NCBI RefSeq assembly: GCF_009649745.1
Contig: NZ_WJNG01000002.1
Coordinates: 206,151-270,150, forward strand
From: Aquibacillus halophilus
GTDB lineage: Bacteria; Bacillota; Bacilli; Bacillales; Amphibacillaceae
Direction of reading: 5' to 3'
DNA: 64,000 nucleotides
Shown: positions 34,479 through 43,273 of the stretch, piece after piece
Layout: the number at the start of each line of letters is the position of its first letter
Position numbering within the stretch: position 1 is the first letter of the stretch
The notes under the pieces: model-generated
Database searches by the model: none
Told to the model about the DNA's origin: nothing
What the model saw: only the letters and a program-made list of their open reading frames with translations
Made by a program: the position numbers and the translations under genes

Positions 34479-36554
34479 ATGTATCTTGATAAGAGAAGTA
34501 AGAGTATTTTGGAAGACCTGATCAGTCATCCAAATATGTCTAGTAAAGAGATTGAGAGTAAAACTGGACTTACTAGAAGGCAAATTAAATATAGTGTAGA
34601 AAAAATAAATAATTGGCTAGAGGATAACAATTATCCTTTGATAAAGAGGCTGAAAAACGGGAAATTTATTATTCACCCAGCGTTAGCTGAATTACATGCT
34701 AATGACGAACTGCGGGTTGCAGAAAATTACATACCATCAGAAGAAGAAAGGGTTTTGTTAATTCTCTTTATACTTTTAGCTCAAAGTGATTTGTCCTTAA
34801 TCCATTTTACACAAGCTCTTAAGGTTAGCAATGTAACAATATTAAGTGACATGAAACAAGCGCAACAACAGGTGAAGGGGTTTCATTTAGAAATAAACTA
34901 TTCACGGGCTGAAGGATATCGATTGGTTGGTGAAGAGTGGAGTCAAAGAAACCTTTTGTATTACATTCTTCATGAGTTAAGTGTTAGGTATGGTGGACTT
35001 GCTTTGATTCAAGATTTTGCCACTCTAGATGAACAAGAACTCGATTTTATTTTTTTGCAGTTGGAAAAAATCGAGGAGTTCCTAGGAATCAAATTTACTG
35101 ATGAAAAAATGCAACTGCTACCATATTGTATTGGAATTATCTTAGAACGAGTAAAGCGAGGAAACATTATCACTTTTGATTTTCAGATTCAATACAAAGA
35201 ACTGTCGGATACAAGAGAATATGAAGCGACCGAACATCTTATAAAGAACGAAACGAGCTTGCCTGAGGTTGAAAGATTATATATTACGTTACAACTTTTA
35301 TCTACAAATATATTCTCCGGTGAAGTACTATCTGAATATGGTTTAAAAGGTGCTTTGTTAGAAACACTTAATTTATTTGAAAAAAATGCATTTATAGAAT
35401 TGAGAAATAAAGATTATTTAATGAAAAAGTTGATGTTGCATTTAAAGCCTGCTTATTATCGAATTAAATATAATCTGACTACTTTTCATGAAACAGCAGT
35501 TCGTTTAGATAAAGCATATATGGAGCTTGAACACATCGTTGGAATGTCTTTAAAGCCACTTGAAACGTATATAAATAGTAAAATCCCAACAAATGAAAGG
35601 TTATACATGACTTTATTTATTGGTGGACACTTAATTGAGACAAAACAAGTTCTTATTGAAAGAAAAAAAGCTGTTATTATTTGTCGAAACGGTGTTACCC
35701 TATCAAAATTATTAAGAGACTCATTGACCAAATTATTTCCGGAATTTTACTTCTATGAAACTATGTCTGTAAGAGAATTCAACGAGAAGAAACCAGATGA
35801 TGTAGAAGTAGTTTTTTCTCCAGAACCAATAAAATCTAGTGTCAATCTCTTTATTGTTAATGGATTTCTAACTGAAAAAGATAAAATCCAATTAAGGCAA
35901 AGAGTAATGAAGTGGTTATATGGATTTAATAGTGAAACACTCGACATAGAACAATTGATAAGCATTATTGGAAAATCTGCTGATATTCATTCAAGTGAAA
36001 ATTTAATATTAGGTATACAAGAATTTTTCAATCCAATAAAAAGCGAACCTTTTGAAGAAGAACCAAAGGATGAAAATCCAGATTTATATCAACTAATAAA
36101 TGTAGATTCGATTCAAATGATTGATGCTGTACCGGATTGGAAAACTGGAATACGTTTCGCAGCAAAACCATTATTAGATAACCAATCAATTACAAAAGAA
36201 TATGTAGATACAATGATTAATTCCCATGATTTTAATAACCCATATATGTTTTTAGGGAAATTAATGGCTATACCGCATGCGAGTCCAGAAAATGGTGTGA
36301 ACAGACTTAGTATGAGTTTGCTAATTATAAAGAATGGTGTGTTATTTTCGAAAGAGTTAAACATCAACTTTATTGTTGTTATTGCACCTACAGATGCTAC
36401 ACAACATGTAAAAGCAATCTATCAGCTTAGTAAGTTGGCCGAAAATGATTTACTGTTACAGAAAATTTTGGATGCAAATAGTAACAGATCCATCGTGGAG
36501 ACCCTTGAAGACTTACAATTAGTCAATCAGGATATAAAGAAGGAGGGCTCTTAA
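34479..36554 (+). CDS. BglG/MtlR-family PTS-regulated transcriptional activator
   Basis: This 691-residue regulator has the full MtlR/LicR architecture. N-terminal HTH domains (MSSKEIESKTGLTRRQIKYS near residue 20, a second around 95-135) are followed by two PRDs (about 185-290 and 295-400), a GatB-like IIB domain (IICRNGVTLSKLL near 400) and a C-terminal IIA domain (about 545-690) with the histidine motif AIPHASPENGV. PTS components phosphorylate these modules so that it activates transcription only when its sugar is being imported. AAGGAGGAG precedes ATG 34479. Its stop overlaps the start of the IIA gene by 1 bp, so it heads the galactitol-type PTS operon. Confidence 0.9.
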   Translation: MYLDKRSKSILEDLISHPNMSSKEIESKTGLTRRQIKYSVEKINNWLEDNNYPLIKRLKNGKFIIHPALAELHANDELRVAENYIPSEEERVLLILFILLAQSDLSLIHFTQALKVSNVTILSDMKQAQQQVKGFHLEINYSRAEGYRLVGEEWSQRNLLYYILHELSVRYGGLALIQDFATLDEQELDFIFLQLEKIEEFLGIKFTDEKMQLLPYCIGIILERVKRGNIITFDFQIQYKELSDTREYEATEHLIKNETSLPEVERLYITLQLLSTNIFSGEVLSEYGLKGALLETLNLFEKNAFIELRNKDYLMKKLMLHLKPAYYRIKYNLTTFHETAVRLDKAYMELEHIVGMSLKPLETYINSKIPTNERLYMTLFIGGHLIETKQVLIERKKAVIICRNGVTLSKLLRDSLTKLFPEFYFYETMSVREFNEKKPDDVEVVFSPEPIKSSVNLFIVNGFLTEKDKIQLRQRVMKWLYGFNSETLDIEQLISIIGKSADIHSSENLILGIQEFFNPIKSEPFEEEPKDENPDLYQLINVDSIQMIDAVPDWKTGIRFAAKPLLDNQSITKEYVDTMINSHDFNNPYMFLGKLMAIPHASPENGVNRLSMSLLIIKNGVLFSKELNINFIVVIAPTDATQHVKAIYQLSKLAENDLLLQKILDANSNRSIVETLEDLQLVNQDIKKEGS

Positions 36555-37009
36555 TGATTATAGATGATGAATTAATTTTAATTAATCTTGTAGCTGAAAC
36601 CAGAGATAGAGCTTTAAGTGTACTTGGTAACCGATTATTCGAGGAAGGTTATGTGACTGCGGATTTTGTTCGAAGTGTGATGGAAAGAGAAAAGGTTTAC
36701 CCTACTGGATTACCAACAAGTCCATATGGATTAGCCATTCCTCATACGGATTCAGATAAAGTCATTAAGCCAAAGATTGCAATTGCTACATTAAAAGATC
36801 CAGTTAAATTTTTATCGATGAGCAACCTGGAAGAGGAAGTCGATGTGAAAATAATCTTCATGTTAGCTTTAAAAGATCCTCTTGAGCAACTTGAAGTTCT
36901 ACAAAAATTGACTGGGATTTTTCAAGATAGTGATGCTGTAACAAGGATTGCCAATGTAGAAAGTTCTGAGGAATTCTATCAATTATTAGTTTCGTTGGAT
37001 TCAATGTAG
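36554..37009 (+). CDS. gatA: PTS IIA component, fructose/galactitol type
   Basis: This 151-residue IIA domain of the fructose-mannitol-galactitol class has the phosphorylated histidine in GLAIPHTDSDKV (about residue 63). It also has a GYVTADFVRSVMEREK lead and LALKDPLEQLEVLQKL. It is translated from an ATG overlapping the regulator's stop. In the galactitol family, IIA, IIB and IIC are separate polypeptides, and here the order is IIA-IIC-IIB. The symbol reflects family, not proven galactitol use. Confidence 0.85.
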   Translation: MIIDDELILINLVAETRDRALSVLGNRLFEEGYVTADFVRSVMEREKVYPTGLPTSPYGLAIPHTDSDKVIKPKIAIATLKDPVKFLSMSNLEEEVDVKIIFMLALKDPLEQLEVLQKLTGIFQDSDAVTRIANVESSEEFYQLLVSLDSM

Positions 37010-37055
37010 GTGGTTATGTTTTACCCATATAAAAAAACTAAGAGGAGGATTCGCA

Positions 37056-38411
37056 ATGAGTGTATTACAGTGGTTTGTTGACTTAGGTGCAAGTGTTATG
37101 TTACCGATCATTATTTTCGTTTTTGCCTTGGTATTAGGTACAAAAGTAGGGAAGGCTTTTCGTGCTGGTTTAACGGTTGGTATTGGATTTATTGGAATCA
37201 ATTTAGTTATTGGATTATTAGGAAATAGTTTAGGACCAGCCGCTCAAGCAATGGTAGAAAATTTTGGTGTGGAACTTAGTATCATTGACGTAGGATGGCC
37301 GGCTGCAGCCGCAATTTCCTATGGTACGGCTTTAGGAAGTTTAGCAATACCAATTGGTATTGGTTTAAACGTAGTATTGCTTGCATTTGGTCTCATGCGT
37401 ACCCTTAATGTAGACATTTGGAACTATTGGCACGCTGCATTCACTGGTGCATTAGTGTATGCCCTAACTGGTAACTTTGCAATCGGTATTGCGACAATTG
37501 TGGTCCACTTAATGCTATTATTCTTGCTTGCTGATTTAATTCAAAAAGATATTGAAAAATTCTATGGGTTTAAGAATATTACGTTTCCCCATGGTACATC
37601 AGCACCATCGTATATAGTAGCTAAACCATTAAACTGGTTGTTTGATCGTATTCCAGGGTTTAACAAATTAGAGGCGAATCCCGATACAATCCAAAAACGT
37701 TTAGGTATATTAGGTGATTCAACTGTTATGGGTGTTATTATTGGTTTAATAATTGGTATTTTAGCTGGTTACGATATTAAAGGAGTATTAAACTTAGCAG
37801 TTCAAACAGGCGCAGTTTTGTTACTTCTTCCTCGTATGGTATCCTTGTTAATGGAAGGGCTTTCACCTATTTCTGAAGCCGCAGGTAACTTTGTTAAGAA
37901 ACGTTTTCCAGGAAGAGATTTATATATTGGTATGGATAGTGCAATAGCGATAGGGCACCCTGCTGTATTATCAGCATCTTTATTACTTATACCAATAACA
38001 TTATTCTTGGCAGTTTTTCTTCCTGGAAATAAAGTACTACCTTTTGCTGACTTAGCGACTATTCCGTTTATAATAGCCTTGATGGTACCTGTTTTTCGGG
38101 GTAATATTATTCGTACAATTATTGGTGGTTCCTTGTACATTGGTGTTGGTTTATATATTGCAACATGGGTTTCCCCGTTATTAACCAGTACGGCTGCGTC
38201 TGCAAACTTTGATATAGGCAATAATGCTAGTATTTCTGCATTAGTAGATGGTGCTGTTTGGACAACATTCATATTTGTATGGTTGCCTAAGATTTTCAGC
38301 TGGTATAGTATTGCGTTTATTGGAGTTGTCGTACTAGGATTAATGATTTATATAAATAAAATTAAAGTCAAAAAAGTAGTTGAAGAGTCTGACAAACAAA
38401 AGGCAATTTAA
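37056..38411 (+). CDS. gatC: PTS IIC component, galactitol type
   Basis: This 451-residue polytopic membrane protein is like GatC. It has a GASVMLPIIIFVFALVLG first helix, the LGTKVGKAFRAGLTVGIGFIG loop (quoted in part), FGFKNITFPHG-like substrate region KFYGFKNITFPHGTSAPSY and later GRDLYIGMDSAIAIGHPAV. It is the sugar-selective channel. AAGAGGAGG precedes ATG 37056. GatC homologues transport galactitol and other polyols or pentitols, so the sugar is undetermined. Confidence 0.9.
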   Translation: MSVLQWFVDLGASVMLPIIIFVFALVLGTKVGKAFRAGLTVGIGFIGINLVIGLLGNSLGPAAQAMVENFGVELSIIDVGWPAAAAISYGTALGSLAIPIGIGLNVVLLAFGLMRTLNVDIWNYWHAAFTGALVYALTGNFAIGIATIVVHLMLLFLLADLIQKDIEKFYGFKNITFPHGTSAPSYIVAKPLNWLFDRIPGFNKLEANPDTIQKRLGILGDSTVMGVIIGLIIGILAGYDIKGVLNLAVQTGAVLLLLPRMVSLLMEGLSPISEAAGNFVKKRFPGRDLYIGMDSAIAIGHPAVLSASLLLIPITLFLAVFLPGNKVLPFADLATIPFIIALMVPVFRGNIIRTIIGGSLYIGVGLYIATWVSPLLTSTAASANFDIGNNASISALVDGAVWTTFIFVWLPKIFSWYSIAFIGVVVLGLMIYINKIKVKKVVEESDKQKAI

Positions 38412-38434
38412 TTTAATTTATAGGGGTGAGCAAC

Positions 38435-38719
38435 ATGAAGAAACTATTGATCATGTGTGGAACTGGAGTGGCAACTTCTACGGTTGTTACAGGGAGAGTA
38501 AAAGAATGGTTAGAAAAAGAGGGTTTAAAAGATAAGGTAACTCTTTATCAATCAAAAGTAGCTGATGAAATTAATAGAATTCAAGATTATGATATAGTAG
38601 TTTCTACTACCATTGTTCCAGACCATGTTAAAGAACACGTAATTGATGGGTTACCTTTATTAACTGGAATGGGTATCGATGAGATGTACGAAAAGATTAA
38701 GAGCAAAATTAAAAATTAA
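38435..38719 (+). CDS. gatB: PTS IIB component, galactitol type
   Basis: This 94-residue cytoplasmic IIB protein has the phosphorylated cysteine in MKKLLIMCGTGVATSTVV (Cys 8) and the GatB-like VSTTIVPDHVKEHVIDGLPLL segment. I chose ATG 38435, 6 bp after AGGGGTGA, over the in-frame GTG 38426 that lies within the ribosome site. It is the last gene of the operon before a terminator. Confidence 0.9.
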   Translation: MKKLLIMCGTGVATSTVVTGRVKEWLEKEGLKDKVTLYQSKVADEINRIQDYDIVVSTTIVPDHVKEHVIDGLPLLTGMGIDEMYEKIKSKIKN

Positions 38720-38726
38720 TTTTGAT

Positions 38727-38762
38727 AAGGCTATGTCGATATTTGGCATAAGCCTTTTTTTT
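38727..38762 (+). terminator. Terminator of the galactitol-type PTS operon
   Basis: AAGGCTATG (38727-38735) and CATAAGCCTT (38747-38756) form a stem with one bulge, followed by a long T run. Confidence 0.8.
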
Positions 38763-39205
38763 ATAAGTTTCACTCTTAATCCTAAATCTTGAAAAAGATA
38801 CATTTTGGGATTAGTTTTATTTCCAACCTGAATGGAAAATCGATTTACATGGGTTAGTAAAATGTATCACTGATTAAATTATGATGTTCAATATCAGTCG
38901 GTATCCGCTTTAATATCGTAAGGTGGAGGCTGTTTAAGGGGCGTGTTGCACTAAGGGAACTTAAACATACAGGACGAAGATAACCCATGAAGCCGGAACA
39001 ATTGCCGTTGCTCTTTATGTTGTTGATTGTTAATATGCAAGTGGCTTTCATATAAATCAAAGGGAAAAAACGCTAGATACATTATCGAGTCGAAAGCACT
39101 TAGATTTTGCATTAATCATGAAGGTTTGCTAAAGGGTATCAGATATATCAAACCTTAATTAACACTAAATTTTAAGGCAAGCATTTTTCAGACTTTGTCC
39201 GCAAT

Positions 39206-39372
39206 AATTCAACGTGGTACAGGTTGAGACAGGGAAGGTGTTGGAAAAGGAAAAAGTATTGAGGTCAACTAGTAGAGTTGTTTATATGGGGTAGTGGTTG
39301 AACCAAACGAATAATTGAGGGAGAGAGTAATTTCTAGCTAGCCAGTAGCAATTCTCCTTACTTGTTGGTAGT
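39206..39372. repeat. Exact 167-bp non-coding repeat, copy 2
   Basis: This copy is identical, base by base as read, to 21869-22035, 17.3 kb upstream and in the same orientation. The flanks differ completely on both sides. A terminator-like hairpin follows 55 bp downstream. Confidence 0.9.
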
Positions 39373-39426
39373 TAAGAGACTGGGATATCTGGTGGTTCCT
39401 TACAAAGAGTCTACAAGAATAAACTA

Positions 39427-39454
39427 AGACTACCATTATGGTAGTCTGGTTTTT
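39427..39454 (+). terminator. Terminator-like hairpin downstream of repeat copy 2
   Basis: AGACTACCA (39427-39435), loop TTA, TGGTAGTCT (39439-39447), then GGTTTTT. The position relative to the repeat matches that at copy 1, but the sequence is unrelated. Confidence 0.7.
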
Positions 39455-39509
39455 CAAAGCAGGAACAAGCGCCATGCCTGAAAGCCGTTTTAAATTCGAT
39501 GATTATTTG

Positions 39510-39710
39510 TCAATCATTTAGTCCATCATTGAGTAAAGTGGAAGATTTAACCTTTTTGGGGCTTGATTGATTTTTGTCTAGCACCCAAGTTCCTCCAATC
39601 TTTTTACATTCAACAAGATCGTTGGCACAAAGGTTTTTGATATAGCCAGGTGATAAATCCCATAACACTGAAGCTTCTTCGACACCCATAATATCTTGTA
39701 ATGGTCCCAT
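39510..39710 (-). CDS. Small helix-turn-helix (excisionase-like) protein
   Basis: This 66-residue protein has the MerR/excisionase-type pattern of Bacillota HTH proteins, VEEASVLWDLSPGYIKNLCAND followed by KKIGGTWVLDKN, in which the Trp-Val beta wing is typical. The tail is Lys/Ser rich. AGGAAAGGAAATGG lies upstream on the minus strand. It may bind DNA, but no target is known. It sits near a second small HTH gene and a tiny basic protein gene, all on the minus strand. Confidence 0.6.
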   Translation of the reverse strand: MGPLQDIMGVEEASVLWDLSPGYIKNLCANDLVECKKIGGTWVLDKNQSSPKKVKSSTLLNDGLND

Positions 39711-39869
39711 CTCTAACCATTTCCTTTCCTTTTTAAATGGAATTCTATTGTTTTTTCAGTAGTTTTATTTACCAATACTTGAAGGTATATCATAATGAGT
39801 GGATAATAAAAAAAAAATGGCAGTTTGATCAAAAAAAGCTTTTATTGTCGCTTATTTTGTTTGGTATTC

Positions 39870-40007
39870 CTATAATGACGTTTCTGAATAGCGCTTCTTT
39901 GCAAGCCATCTAAGAAACTCCTTCTCCCTCATGGTCAGTGAACGATTAAGCTTCCTTTCAAATTCATCGTTCAATCGTTTGAAGTAAGTCATCTCTCGCA
40001 AGGTCAA
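39870..40007 (-). CDS. 45-residue basic small protein
   Basis: The TTG start at 40007 is preceded by GGGGG about 9 bp upstream. The peptide reads MTLREMTYFKRLNDEFERKL, then a second helix SLTMREKEFLRWLAKKRY. The two amphipathic, charge-rich helices and clean start and stop suggest a real gene of the kind found in bacilli next to plasmid- or phage-type HTH genes. It lies 29 bp downstream of the MerR-like coiled-coil gene and is probably co-transcribed. I do not know its function. Confidence 0.6.
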   Translation of the reverse strand: MTLREMTYFKRLNDEFERKLNRSLTMREKEFLRWLAKKRYSETSL

Positions 40008-40036
40008 ACTAGATACCCCCATTCAGATTAGGAAAA

Positions 40037-40507
40037 TCATTGTTCCTTTATTAGTTTTCCAATCTTTTCGTGAATCTCATTCAGAACTTTCTCTTGTTTT
40101 TCCATACGCTCCATTAGTGTATGGTTGTAAGCCTCATGTCTTTTTTTAAAATCCTGTATTTCCTTGTGTAGTTCGTTATAACTAGCGTTATGACGAGTGT
40201 ACGAAAATATATTATCATATATTTCAGCTTCTGACAAATCATCACCTTGGACCCAAGACATTACCGCGGAGGCTGATCGTTTAAGTGTCATTTCGGGAAA
40301 TTCCTTGATTTCTAATAACTTTTTTAGAGAAACTATGTCGTTTTCATAATACCCCCGGTGTCCTAACTCATTTTTATGAAACTTATAACCAGCATCCTCA
40401 AGCAATAAAACATATTTTCGTAAAGTTGACTCTTTAATATTTAATAAAGCCGCAGATTCGCGGCTGTTGAAAATCTTTTGTGTTTTTTCCTGATTTCTGT
40501 TCATCAT
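40037..40507 (-). CDS. MerR-like HTH protein with C-terminal coiled coil (DUF3967-like)
   Basis: This protein of about 156 residues has an N-terminal MerR-like helix-turn-helix ESAALLNIKESTLRKYVLLLE and a wing GYKFHKNELGHRGYYENDI, followed by an amphipathic linker. The C-terminus is a coiled coil (HKEIQDFKKRHEAYNHTLME onward). The start is ATG 40507, 5-10 bp after GAGGGGTGGGG; the open frame extends upstream to 40567 without a ribosome site. The layout resembles plasmid/phage accessory DNA-binding proteins and, more loosely, RacA. Function unknown. Confidence 0.72.
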   Translation of the reverse strand: MMNRNQEKTQKIFNSRESAALLNIKESTLRKYVLLLEDAGYKFHKNELGHRGYYENDIVSLKKLLEIKEFPEMTLKRSASAVMSWVQGDDLSEAEIYDNIFSYTRHNASYNELHKEIQDFKKRHEAYNHTLMERMEKQEKVLNEIHEKIGKLIKEQ

Positions 40508-41097
40508 AGCCCCACCCCTCGTATATTGTTTTAAAGATGAACGCTTTCTCAAAGGCAAAACATTCATTGTTGCTCCGTAATTACTATCCTAATATTTTAT
40601 TTTACTATGTGCGCCATCGCATTTCAATATGCATTTAATTTTTAAATAATTCACAAAATACTTTAGGTATGAATTGAAAAGGATGCCACGGGGGTTTTAC
40701 TAATTATTGTCTCCTTTACCCTCATTTATACACTCGTAAAAAAAGTTCAGCCCATAAAAATCTAACTATTTAGAGTGGATGTGGTGCCTTTTGTAAAAGT
40801 CAGTTTTTCCAGCTGAACTCTGGCTCCCAAAAGAGGTGGACAAGCTAAGGCTTGAAGCTTGATTATTTCTTTACCTCATTATATGATTGGGAGCGTATGT
40901 TCTTTTTAGATGTGAATGAAGATACTGAAACTATGAAACTATTTATTTCGTAGATAGATTAACTAGTTTATCAATTTAAATTTTTTTAAAAAATGAAAGT
41001 CAATCTAGAGAGTACGCCTCCCGTGTTAGCAAAGGGTTAAATAATTGACTACATATAAAAAACGAGTTGTTAAGATAGAAAGGACGTGCTATGAATA
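40508..41097. other. Intergenic region upstream of sda
   Basis: This 590-bp AT-rich gap contains no recognisable gene. A weak promoter for sda may lie at 41045-41076 (TTGACT and TTAAGAT). I found no convincing DnaA-box cluster, which controls sda in B. subtilis. Confidence 0.45.
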
Positions 41098-41238
41098 ATG
41101 AAGGACTTGGCTGACCAAACCCTAATTGAAGCATATATAAAAGCAAAAGAATTGAGTTTAGACCCAGAATTTATCTCTATTATTGCAGATGAAATAGAGC
41201 ACCGAAAATTAAATTTAATTGATATCAATGCTGATTAA
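41098..41238 (+). CDS. sda: Sda sporulation checkpoint protein
   Basis: This 46-residue peptide (MKDLADQTLIEAYIKAKELS...) has the two-helix Sda pattern: L-D-x-L-I-E-x-Y-x-K-A near the start, then LDPEFISIIADEIEHRKL. B. subtilis Sda is 46 residues and blocks autophosphorylation of KinA when replication is disturbed. The Shine-Dalgarno AAAGGA (41079-41084) is 13 bp from this ATG but only 6 bp from an out-of-frame ATG at 41091. That ATG opens a 7-codon frame ending at 41114, overlapping the start of sda. Its presence supports an endospore former. Confidence 0.88.
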   Translation: MKDLADQTLIEAYIKAKELSLDPEFISIIADEIEHRKLNLIDINAD

Positions 41239-41242
41239 TAAT

Positions 41243-41459
41243 CATGGGGCGGTTCGTGTGTTTAACTATGCGTAATTATATAAAGTGTCAGGCACAATAT
41301 GGATAGATGTCCATTTTAGTACCTGACACTTTTTTTGTTCGAGTATAGAGAAGAGTAATCTTTGTTAGTTTGGGACTGCTTCTTAAATTACCTAATTAGG
41401 TTAGATTTTGTGCCAAATATTTTTTTATTGGAAAAAGAGGCGAAAGAACCGTCCCCTGA
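41243..41459. repeat. Composite intergenic repeat, copy B
   Basis: The left end GGGGCGGTTCGTGTGTTT (41244 onward) and right end GCGAAAGAACCGTCCCC (41442-41458) flank the hairpin GTGTCAGGCAC...GTACCTGACAC (41286-41330) with a T run. It fills the space between sda and the convergent YitT-family gene. Confidence 0.85.
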
Positions 41460-41461
41460 TA

Positions 41462-42277
41462 TTATCTTCTGAAATTACCTATTATTTCTACAGTTTCATT
41501 GATACTTGCAAATGCTTTGGGATCAACCTTAGTAATAAGCGATTTAACTAATGTCAGCTCATAGCGCGAAATAACTGTGTAGAGCACTTTGCGTTCTGTA
41601 TTAGAATATCCACCTTGACCGTCCATTACGGTGATTCCACGTATTAAATTTTTAATCAGCTCATTTTTCAATTCTTCTCCACGGTCGGTTACAACCATTA
41701 AGCTAAGCTTAATATGACGGGTATGGATACGGTCAATAACTATTCCGAATATATAAATGGAGGCCATTGTGTACATAGCTAATTCCCATGAAAATACAAA
41801 ACCAGAGATAAAGACGACAATACTATTCAAAGCAAAAATTAATCCTCCGAGCGGAATATCACGTTTCAATGTTAGCAGAAGTCCAATAATATCAGCTCCG
41901 CCAGTTGATCCATAAAACCTGATAATAAGACCGACTGCTACACCTGCAATGACTCCTCCAAATACAGATGATAACAAGGCATCCTCCGTTATTTGAGAGA
42001 CAGGGACATATTGCATTGTTATGGAAGTTATGAATACTGAAAATATGCTATTCAAAATAAATTCCTTTCCTAGCTTCATCCACCCGACAATAAAAATTGG
42101 GGCATTAAGAATCACTAGCCAAATACCAGAATTTATAGGAGTGAGTAATCCAAATAACATAGCTAGACCGGTTACCCCACCAGATAAAACCTCATGAGGC
42201 AGTAGGAACAGGTTAAACGAAATACCTAAAATTATCGAGCAAACAAAGAGTATTAATAATCTATTTAAACGTTTCAT
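41462..42277 (-). CDS. YitT family membrane protein (DUF2179)
   Basis: This 271-residue protein has about five or six N-terminal membrane helices. They include the family motifs LLPHEVLSGGVTGLAML, IRFYGSTGGADIIGLLL and MASIYIFGIVIDRIH. A cytoplasmic C-terminal DUF2179 domain (about 190-271) has GITVMDGQGGYSNTERKVLYTVISRYE (quoted in part). YitT proteins are abundant in bacilli and their function is unknown. It is a single gene on the minus strand, and its stop lies 2 bp from repeat B. Confidence 0.9.
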   Translation of the reverse strand: MKRLNRLLILFVCSIILGISFNLFLLPHEVLSGGVTGLAMLFGLLTPINSGIWLVILNAPIFIVGWMKLGKEFILNSIFSVFITSITMQYVPVSQITEDALLSSVFGGVIAGVAVGLIIRFYGSTGGADIIGLLLTLKRDIPLGGLIFALNSIVVFISGFVFSWELAMYTMASIYIFGIVIDRIHTRHIKLSLMVVTDRGEELKNELIKNLIRGITVMDGQGGYSNTERKVLYTVISRYELTLVKSLITKVDPKAFASINETVEIIGNFRR

Positions 42278-42671
42278 TACATTTCACTCCAATTTTAGTT
42301 ATTCAAAATGCTAACCTGAATTCTAATTGGTCATTATGTCGGAAGTCAATAGTGTATAGCCAGAAAAGCAGTTTTCCTTTTTTGTAAAGTTATGTGAATC
42401 GTATAATGTTTCTTGCACAATCGAAACATGACTCTATAGCTGGGACCTAATTCTAAATATTACAAAGAACTCTGGAAAGCAATTATCAACAAGGATTTTC
42501 GAAGTAAATAACTTCATTTAAATGGAATCCCGTTAGAAGCAGTCAACCAAGAAAGTTTAGTGTTATAAACTTAAAGTGAAAAGTGTGATTTGGGCTGATT
42601 AGAGTACTTGGCCTACTTCTCGTAGCAAAATGTAAAAGGCGTATGTATAGTGCCGAGTGAGGAGGGGTTAT
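42278..42671. other. Intergenic region upstream of the zinc-finger-like gene
   Basis: About 390 bp with no gene seen. The last ~35 bp (AAAAGGCGTATGTATAGTGC then AGTGAGGAGGGG) resemble an orphan segment at 57765-57800. Confidence 0.5.
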
Positions 42672-43133
42672 ATGAAAAGATGCAAAGTTTGTAGGAAGAA
42701 ACCACGAATCAGGAGACGAGTTAATAATGAAGGGATTCTTTTTTGTTCAGACGATTGCTATGAGGAATTCGAGGATTCTCCAGATGACATTGATCATCCT
42801 TATATTAATGACTACGAAGCTATTCGGTACGAGTACATTCAGTGGATGAACAACTACGTAGACGATCTCTATATGTATTGGTTGTATGGTGCACCGAAGA
42901 AAGAAAGTCTACTCGAACAGATTGATGACTTGTTAGGGGAGTTTATTGATTTTTATGCATTAGAAGGTCAGGATGGTGTATTTTCTGCTGAAATCTACAA
43001 CTATCTAATCGATTTTGAACAATTGCAAAAAGAGATAAGGAATTTTGAGGTAGATGAGAAAGAATTGAAAAAGCGCCGCGAAGTCTTGTATGAAGAAAAA
43101 AGAAGACGGACAGAGAAAGAGATGTGGGGGTAG
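42672..43133 (+). CDS. Zinc-finger-like acidic protein of unknown function
   Basis: This protein of about 153 residues begins with a treble-clef-like cysteine set, CKVCRKKPRIRR then LFCSDDCYEEF (CxxC-x19-CxxxC; residues about 4-29), resembling TRASH/FLZ-type metal sites. The rest is helical and Asp/Glu/Tyr rich (YEYIQWMNNYVDDLYMYWLYG), ending in a charged coiled coil. ATG 42672 follows GGAGGGG; GTG 42657 upstream would place the ribosome site inside the gene. I recognise similar hypothetical proteins from bacilli but no function. Confidence 0.7.
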   Translation: MKRCKVCRKKPRIRRRVNNEGILFCSDDCYEEFEDSPDDIDHPYINDYEAIRYEYIQWMNNYVDDLYMYWLYGAPKKESLLEQIDDLLGEFIDFYALEGQDGVFSAEIYNYLIDFEQLQKEIRNFEVDEKELKKRREVLYEEKRRRTEKEMWG

Positions 43134-43273
43134 ACTTGTCTTCTTTGGGTCTTGGAGCAAGCGGGCTAGATAGTACGTAGGAGACATATACTACATAATA
43201 AAAACTTTACTTAGGTGCCTTCGAGAATGAATGTATAGAAGCAAATAAGTACTCCCCAATTAAAGGGAGTGCT

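Larger units (their letters stand above)
38763..39509. other. Long intergenic region holding 167-bp repeat copy 2
   Basis: Apart from the repeat at 39206-39372 and the hairpin at 39427-39452, this 750-bp stretch shows no supportable gene. A 68-codon open frame on the minus strand (38854-39060) lacks a ribosome site and recognisable sequence. Confidence 0.6.

Noticed and set aside
38854-39060. Minus-strand frame of 68 codons between the PTS operon and repeat copy 2
   Set aside because: No ribosome site and no recognised motif; treated as non-coding.
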